A stretch of 64,000 nt of DNA from Pseudaminobacter salicylatoxidans (GTDB taxonomy: Bacteria; Pseudomonadota; Alphaproteobacteria; Rhizobiales; Rhizobiaceae). Location: positions 124,001 through 188,000 of the forward strand of contig NZ_QGGG01000009.1 in assembly GCF_003148475.1 (NCBI RefSeq), in the 5' to 3' direction. Below the pieces are notes generated by a model. That model did not search any database, had not been told where the DNA came from, and saw only the letters and a program-made list of their open reading frames with translations. Positions 60,239 to 64,000 of this stretch are shown here, piece after piece. The translations under genes were made by a program, and so were the position numbers. Within the stretch, counting starts at the first letter, position 1. Each line of letters begins with the position of its first letter.

Positions 60239-61399
60239 ATGCTCCATTTCGACAGATCTGAATTCGACCGCCGCATAAAGGCCGCACGCGCGCTGATGCG
60301 CAAGGAGGGACTGGATGCCCTGCTGCTCTTCGCGCAGGAAAGCCATTTCTACCTGACCGGCTTCGACACATCCGGCTTCGTGTTCTTCCAGTGCGCGCTG
60401 CTGACTTCCGACGAGACCGACCCGCCGGTTCTGCTGACGCGACGCCCGGATCTGGAACAGGCGCGGCGTACCTCGACTTTCACCGACATCCGGCTCTGGT
60501 ATGACCGTCCCGGCATGGACCCTTCGCGCGAGCTGCTTTCGATCCTCGAGGAGAAAAAGCTCAAAGGAGCCCGGGTCGGCATCGAGATGCGCACCTTCGG
60601 CCTCACCGCCGATAATTATGCGTTGATCGCGGCACGGCTTGCGGGCTGGTGCGAACTGGTCGATGCCTCCTGGCTGGTGCGCAGCCTGCGCGTGATCAAG
60701 AGCCCCGCGGAAATCGACTATGTCCGCGAGGCCGCCGAACTGGCTGACCAGTCGCTTGAGGCAATGATCGATGCGGCGGGTCCCGGTGTCTTTGAGGGCA
60801 AGGTGGCAGCCGCGGGCGCGGTGCCGATCCTTGCCGGAGGTGGTGATCCACCGCCCTCCGGCCCGGTACTCGGCTCAGGGGATCGTGCGCTTCTGGTGCG
60901 CTCGGCCACCGGCTACCGGACGATGGATGCGGTCGACCAGCTTACCCTCGAACATGCGGCGAGCTACCGTCATTACTGCGCCTGCCTGATGCGCACCATC
61001 GCCATCGGCAAGGCCAGCGCGAAACAGGAACATATGTTCGACGTCACGCTGGAGGCGATCACCGCCATGACCGACGCCGCGCGCTCGGGCGCGACCATCG
61101 GCGGCATAGATGACGCGCATCGCGCGGTTTTCGATCGCCGCGGCTATGGCCATGCGCGGATGTCGGCTTGTGGCTATTCGCTGGGCGCGACCTATCGGCC
61201 GAGCTGGATGGATGTGCCGCCGATGATCTATTCCGGCAATGAGATGATCATCGAGCCGGGGATGACGCTGTTCCTCCATGCGATTCTGGTCGATGCGGAG
61301 GCCAATCTGGCAATGTCGCTCGGCTATACGATCCTGACCCGCGACGGCGCACCGGAGGTTCTCAGCCGCGTCAAGCCGGAATTCGTAGTGAAGGTCTGA
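60239..61399 (+). CDS. M24 pita-bread-fold hydrolase, creatinase / ectoine-hydrolase-like
   Basis: Protein of 386 aa with an N-terminal creatinase domain (about 1-150, FDRRIKAARALMRKEGLDALLLF...FYLTGFDTSG) and a C-terminal pita-bread domain. The metal ligands of true M24 aminopeptidases (two Asp, His, two Glu) are not visible at the expected places. The first Asp region reads LEHAASYRHYCACLMRT, and the GHGIG box is replaced by CGYSLGATYRPSW. That pattern fits the metal-independent creatinase, DddP and ectoine-hydrolase branch, which cut C-N or related bonds in small molecules rather than peptides. Between an importer and an amine oxidase-like gene it is likely a small-molecule hydrolase. Confidence 0.82.
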   Translation: MLHFDRSEFDRRIKAARALMRKEGLDALLLFAQESHFYLTGFDTSGFVFFQCALLTSDETDPPVLLTRRPDLEQARRTSTFTDIRLWYDRPGMDPSRELLSILEEKKLKGARVGIEMRTFGLTADNYALIAARLAGWCELVDASWLVRSLRVIKSPAEIDYVREAAELADQSLEAMIDAAGPGVFEGKVAAAGAVPILAGGGDPPPSGPVLGSGDRALLVRSATGYRTMDAVDQLTLEHAASYRHYCACLMRTIAIGKASAKQEHMFDVTLEAITAMTDAARSGATIGGIDDAHRAVFDRRGYGHARMSACGYSLGATYRPSWMDVPPMIYSGNEMIIEPGMTLFLHAILVDAEANLAMSLGYTILTRDGAPEVLSRVKPEFVVKV

Positions 61400-61415
61400 G
61401 GCGGGAGCGCGTGCG

Positions 61416-62726
61416 ATGGCGGATGACAGCATTTTCGCCGCGGATTTCCGTTCCGCACCCTATTGGTGGGAGGCCGCCGCACCCGAACCCCCCGTTCCTG
61501 ACCCGCTGCCGGGTCAGGTCGATGTCTGCATCATCGGCGGTGGCTATACCGGGCTGAATTGCGCGCTCGAACTGGCGCGCAACGGCGTGCGCTGTCTGGT
61601 CATCGATGAAAATCGCATCGGCTGGGGCGCCAGTTCGCGCAATGGCGGGCTGATCACCGGCGGGCTCAAGATCGCGAACAGCCCGCAGGCCGCGCAACTG
61701 CCTGATGAAGACCGCGAAAGGCTGGTGGCCGAGGCGATCGGAACATTTCGCTTCGTCTGTGATCTGACCTCGCGCGAAGGGATCGACTGCGACCTCGCCC
61801 CCGTGGGACGCTTTACCTGCGCATGGTCGAAAAGCCATTACGACAAGCTTGCGGCCTCGGTCGAAAGCGTGGCGCGGCTCACCGGAGCGGGAGCGTGGAT
61901 GGTTCCGCCTGAACGCCAGCATGAAGAGATCGGCAGCAATCATTATCGCGGCGGCCAGGTCGCCGAAGGCGCGGGCACGCTGCATCCGGCGAAATATGTC
62001 CGCGGCCTCGCGCGGGCGGCAACGCAGGCAGGCGCCCGGCTGGTCGGCGCCTGCAAGATGACGTCCATGCGCCGCGAGGGCTCAGGTTGGATTGTCTCGA
62101 CCACGCGGGGTGAAGTTTCGGCGGCAAATGTCATGCTTGCGACCAACGCCTATACCGGCCCCGAGACCCCTTGGTTTCGCCGGCGCCTGGTTCCGGTCGC
62201 CAGCTTCATGATCGCAACCGAGGAACTGCCCGAGGACCTCGTCCGGAAGATCGCGCCGAAGGCCCGCGCCAAGGCCGATACCCGCCGTGTGCTCAGCTAT
62301 TTCCGCCTCTCGCCCGACCATCGCCGCGTGCTGTGGGGCGGACGCGTCGGCACCCAGGACATGGATCCGCGTGAAAGCGCGCGGCGGCTGCATCGCGTGA
62401 TGACGCAGGTCTGGCCGGAACTGGCCAAGGCAAAGGTGACGCATTCATGGAATGGCAACGTCGCCTTCACCTTCGATTTCCTTCCCCATCTCGGCGCGCA
62501 TGATGGCGTGCATTACGCGCTTGGCTGTCAGGGCAATGGCGTGGCGATGCAAAGCTGGCTCGGCTTTCAGGCGGCGCGGGCGATGATTTCAGCGCAACCA
62601 AGCGACAGCATGTTCGCGCGCTTTCCCTTCACGACAAAGCCGCTTTACTCCGGCGATCCCTGGATGCTGCCAGCCGTTCTGGCCTGGTATCACCTGCGCG
62701 ACTGGATCGACCGGACCAGAGGATAG
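61416..62726 (+). CDS. FAD-dependent amine/amino-acid oxidoreductase (DAO, PuuB-like)
   Basis: DAO-family flavoprotein (436 aa) resembling gamma-glutamylputrescine oxidase and other secondary-amine oxidases. The N-terminal FRSAPYWWEAA is the characteristic leader of the PuuB group. FAD binding is by VCIIGGGYTGLNCALELA and the later WGASSRNGGLITGG. The C-terminal DFLPHLGAHDGVHYALGCQGNGVAM closes the flavin site. It probably oxidises a C-N bond of the imported compound or of the M24 product. Confidence 0.9.
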   Translation: MADDSIFAADFRSAPYWWEAAAPEPPVPDPLPGQVDVCIIGGGYTGLNCALELARNGVRCLVIDENRIGWGASSRNGGLITGGLKIANSPQAAQLPDEDRERLVAEAIGTFRFVCDLTSREGIDCDLAPVGRFTCAWSKSHYDKLAASVESVARLTGAGAWMVPPERQHEEIGSNHYRGGQVAEGAGTLHPAKYVRGLARAATQAGARLVGACKMTSMRREGSGWIVSTTRGEVSAANVMLATNAYTGPETPWFRRRLVPVASFMIATEELPEDLVRKIAPKARAKADTRRVLSYFRLSPDHRRVLWGGRVGTQDMDPRESARRLHRVMTQVWPELAKAKVTHSWNGNVAFTFDFLPHLGAHDGVHYALGCQGNGVAMQSWLGFQAARAMISAQPSDSMFARFPFTTKPLYSGDPWMLPAVLAWYHLRDWIDRTRG

Positions 62727-62735
62727 GAAACGACG

Positions 62736-63986
62736 ATGACCACGACCCGCGACCGGTTGCTCACATGGCTCGATGCAGAGCGCGAAAACATTGTCACCCT
62801 GTTGATGGATCTTCTGCGTGCACGCAGCCCCAATCCGCCCGGCGATACCCGCGACGCCGCGAAGGTCATCACCGATTACCTCGACCGCCACGGACTTTCC
62901 CACCGCATCATCTCGCCCCATCCCGAGATGCCCAATGTCGTCGCCGCTTTCGATGCCGCCAATCCGGGCCGCCATCTTGTGCTCAACGGCCATATCGATG
63001 TCTTTCCGGTGCCGGAAGATCATCACGGCTGGAGCTCGGATCCGTGGCAGCCCGAGGCGCGTGCAGGCAAAATCTATGGCCGCGGCGCGTCTGACATGAA
63101 ACCCGGAACGATCGCCTCGATCGTAACCTATGTGGCACTGAGCAAGCTGCAAGAGGCGCTGTTCGGCAAGCTCACGCTGACCTGCGTCTCCGACGAAGAA
63201 ACCTTCGGGCCATGGGGCGCGCGCTATCTGGTCGAGCACCATCCAGAGGTTTTGGGTGATTGCATGCTCAACGGCGAGCCGAGCGGACCGGAATCGATCC
63301 GCTTTGGCGAACGCGGTCCACTGTGGCTGGAATTCGAGGTGCGAACAGCCGGCGCGCATGGCGCCTATGTCCACGCCACCGAAAGCGCCACCAAGATCGC
63401 CATGGCCATCGCCGGCGATCTTGAGACGCTGACCACGCTGACCGGCGAGGTTTCGGGCAATGTGCAAAGCTATATCGACGCCGGACGCGCGACGATGGAC
63501 CGGATGATGGGCGAGGGCGCAGGAGATCTCGTCTCGCAGGTCACGCTCAATATCGGCATGATCCAAGGCGGCGAGAAGGTGAACATGATCCCCTCGCATT
63601 GCCGCTTCACCGCCGATCTGCGCCTGCCGGTGGGCATGAGCAAGGAAGATCTGTTGCCGAAAGTGGCCGAAATCGTTGCGCGTTATCCGCAGGCCGAATG
63701 GCGCGAAATCGGCGGGGCAGAACCTTCGTGGTGCGCCCCCGATCACGAAATGGTCGGCATCATCCAGAAGAATGTCGAGGCCTTCGGCCGGCCACGCCCC
63801 GTTCCCATCGTCAGCATCGGCGGCACGGATGCGCGGCTGTGGCGCTATGCCGATGTGCCCGCCTATGTCTACGGCCCCTATCCATATGGTATGGGCTCGC
63901 ATGACGAGCATGTCGACATCGAGGAATTCCTCCATGTCGTGCGCACGCATGTGCTTTCGGCCCATGACTATCTCTCACGAGGCTGA
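62736..63986 (+). CDS. M20-family deacylase (ArgE/DapE/ACY1 group)
   Basis: Zinc-dependent amidohydrolase (416 aa) of the acetylornithine deacetylase/succinyl-diaminopimelate desuccinylase family. Metal ligands and catalytic residues are visible in LNGHIDVFPVP (His, Asp), GRGASDMKPG (Asp bridging), the catalytic Glu pair in VSDEETFG and the late YGMGSHDEHVD (His). The lid domain lies in the middle (about 180-300). It would remove an acyl group from an amino compound, the final step of the operon. The gene is complete, with 14 bp of window left after the stop. Confidence 0.92.
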   Translation: MTTTRDRLLTWLDAERENIVTLLMDLLRARSPNPPGDTRDAAKVITDYLDRHGLSHRIISPHPEMPNVVAAFDAANPGRHLVLNGHIDVFPVPEDHHGWSSDPWQPEARAGKIYGRGASDMKPGTIASIVTYVALSKLQEALFGKLTLTCVSDEETFGPWGARYLVEHHPEVLGDCMLNGEPSGPESIRFGERGPLWLEFEVRTAGAHGAYVHATESATKIAMAIAGDLETLTTLTGEVSGNVQSYIDAGRATMDRMMGEGAGDLVSQVTLNIGMIQGGEKVNMIPSHCRFTADLRLPVGMSKEDLLPKVAEIVARYPQAEWREIGGAEPSWCAPDHEMVGIIQKNVEAFGRPRPVPIVSIGGTDARLWRYADVPAYVYGPYPYGMGSHDEHVDIEEFLHVVRTHVLSAHDYLSRG

Positions 63987-64000
63987 CCATCCATTCGTCG

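Noticed and set aside
60239-61399. Annotation as Xaa-Pro aminopeptidase
   Set aside because: The metal ligands and GHGIG box that define that activity are not seen, and the context is small-molecule catabolism.

Overview
The window is high-GC, gene-dense DNA from an alphaproteobacterium. A full succinoglycan (exo) gene set, an ExoX/SyrA-type repressor, many ABC and TRAP importers and a MucR/ChvI-style exoX-exoY gap point to the Hyphomicrobiales (Rhizobiaceae, Phyllobacteriaceae or Brucellaceae). This placement rests on gene content and family knowledge, not on a database search. No rRNA, tRNA or CRISPR array was seen.

Region 1 (1-6.3 kb) is the end of an L-fucose-type uptake and oxidative catabolism operon: ABC permease (cut by the window edge), binding protein, 2,4-diketo-3-deoxy-fuconate-type hydrolase, L-fuconate dehydratase, aldo/keto reductase (sugar 1-dehydrogenase), FucU mutarotase and lactonase. 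Region 2 (6.4-11.3 kb) holds a large autotransporter adhesin, a decayed IS3-type transposase and a small zinc-ribbon ORF. Region 3 (11.4-14.5 kb) pairs gamma-glutamyltranspeptidase with a protein built like a prokaryotic ionotropic glutamate receptor (two ligand-binding lobes split by a pore module).

Region 4 (14.5-29.4 kb) is a catabolic island of unknown substrate. It has an NMT1-type ABC importer, a GntR regulator, two cupins, an Ldh2-type dehydrogenase, a RidA protein, an FAH hydrolase, an SDR, a flavin hydroxylase, an ACMSD-like amidohydrolase, a TRAP importer and a polysaccharide-deacetylase-fold enzyme. Four intergenic regions of this island carry the same 9-mer TGAAATATC, a candidate operator that ties the island into one regulon. 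Region 5 (29.5-31.3 kb) has a small membrane protein and a divergent PACE efflux pump/LysR pair.

Region 6 (31.4-53.5 kb) is a complete but rearranged succinoglycan locus: seven glycosyltransferases (ExoY, A, L, M, O, U, W), precursor enzymes (ExoB, ExoN), modifying enzymes (ExoH succinyl, ExoZ acetyl, ExoV pyruvyl), export and polymerisation (ExoP, F, Q, T), the glucanase ExoK and the repressor ExoX. Two genes not in the classical set sit in or beside it: a PPP-family phosphatase next to the tyrosine kinase ExoP, and a coiled-coil protein between exoB and exoK. Region 7 (53.5-64 kb) is a second catabolic unit: a YtcJ-like amidohydrolase and LysR regulator, divergent from a polyamine-type ABC importer, a creatinase-like M24 protein, an FAD amine oxidase-like protein and an M20 deacylase. 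It probably imports and dismantles a small nitrogenous compound.
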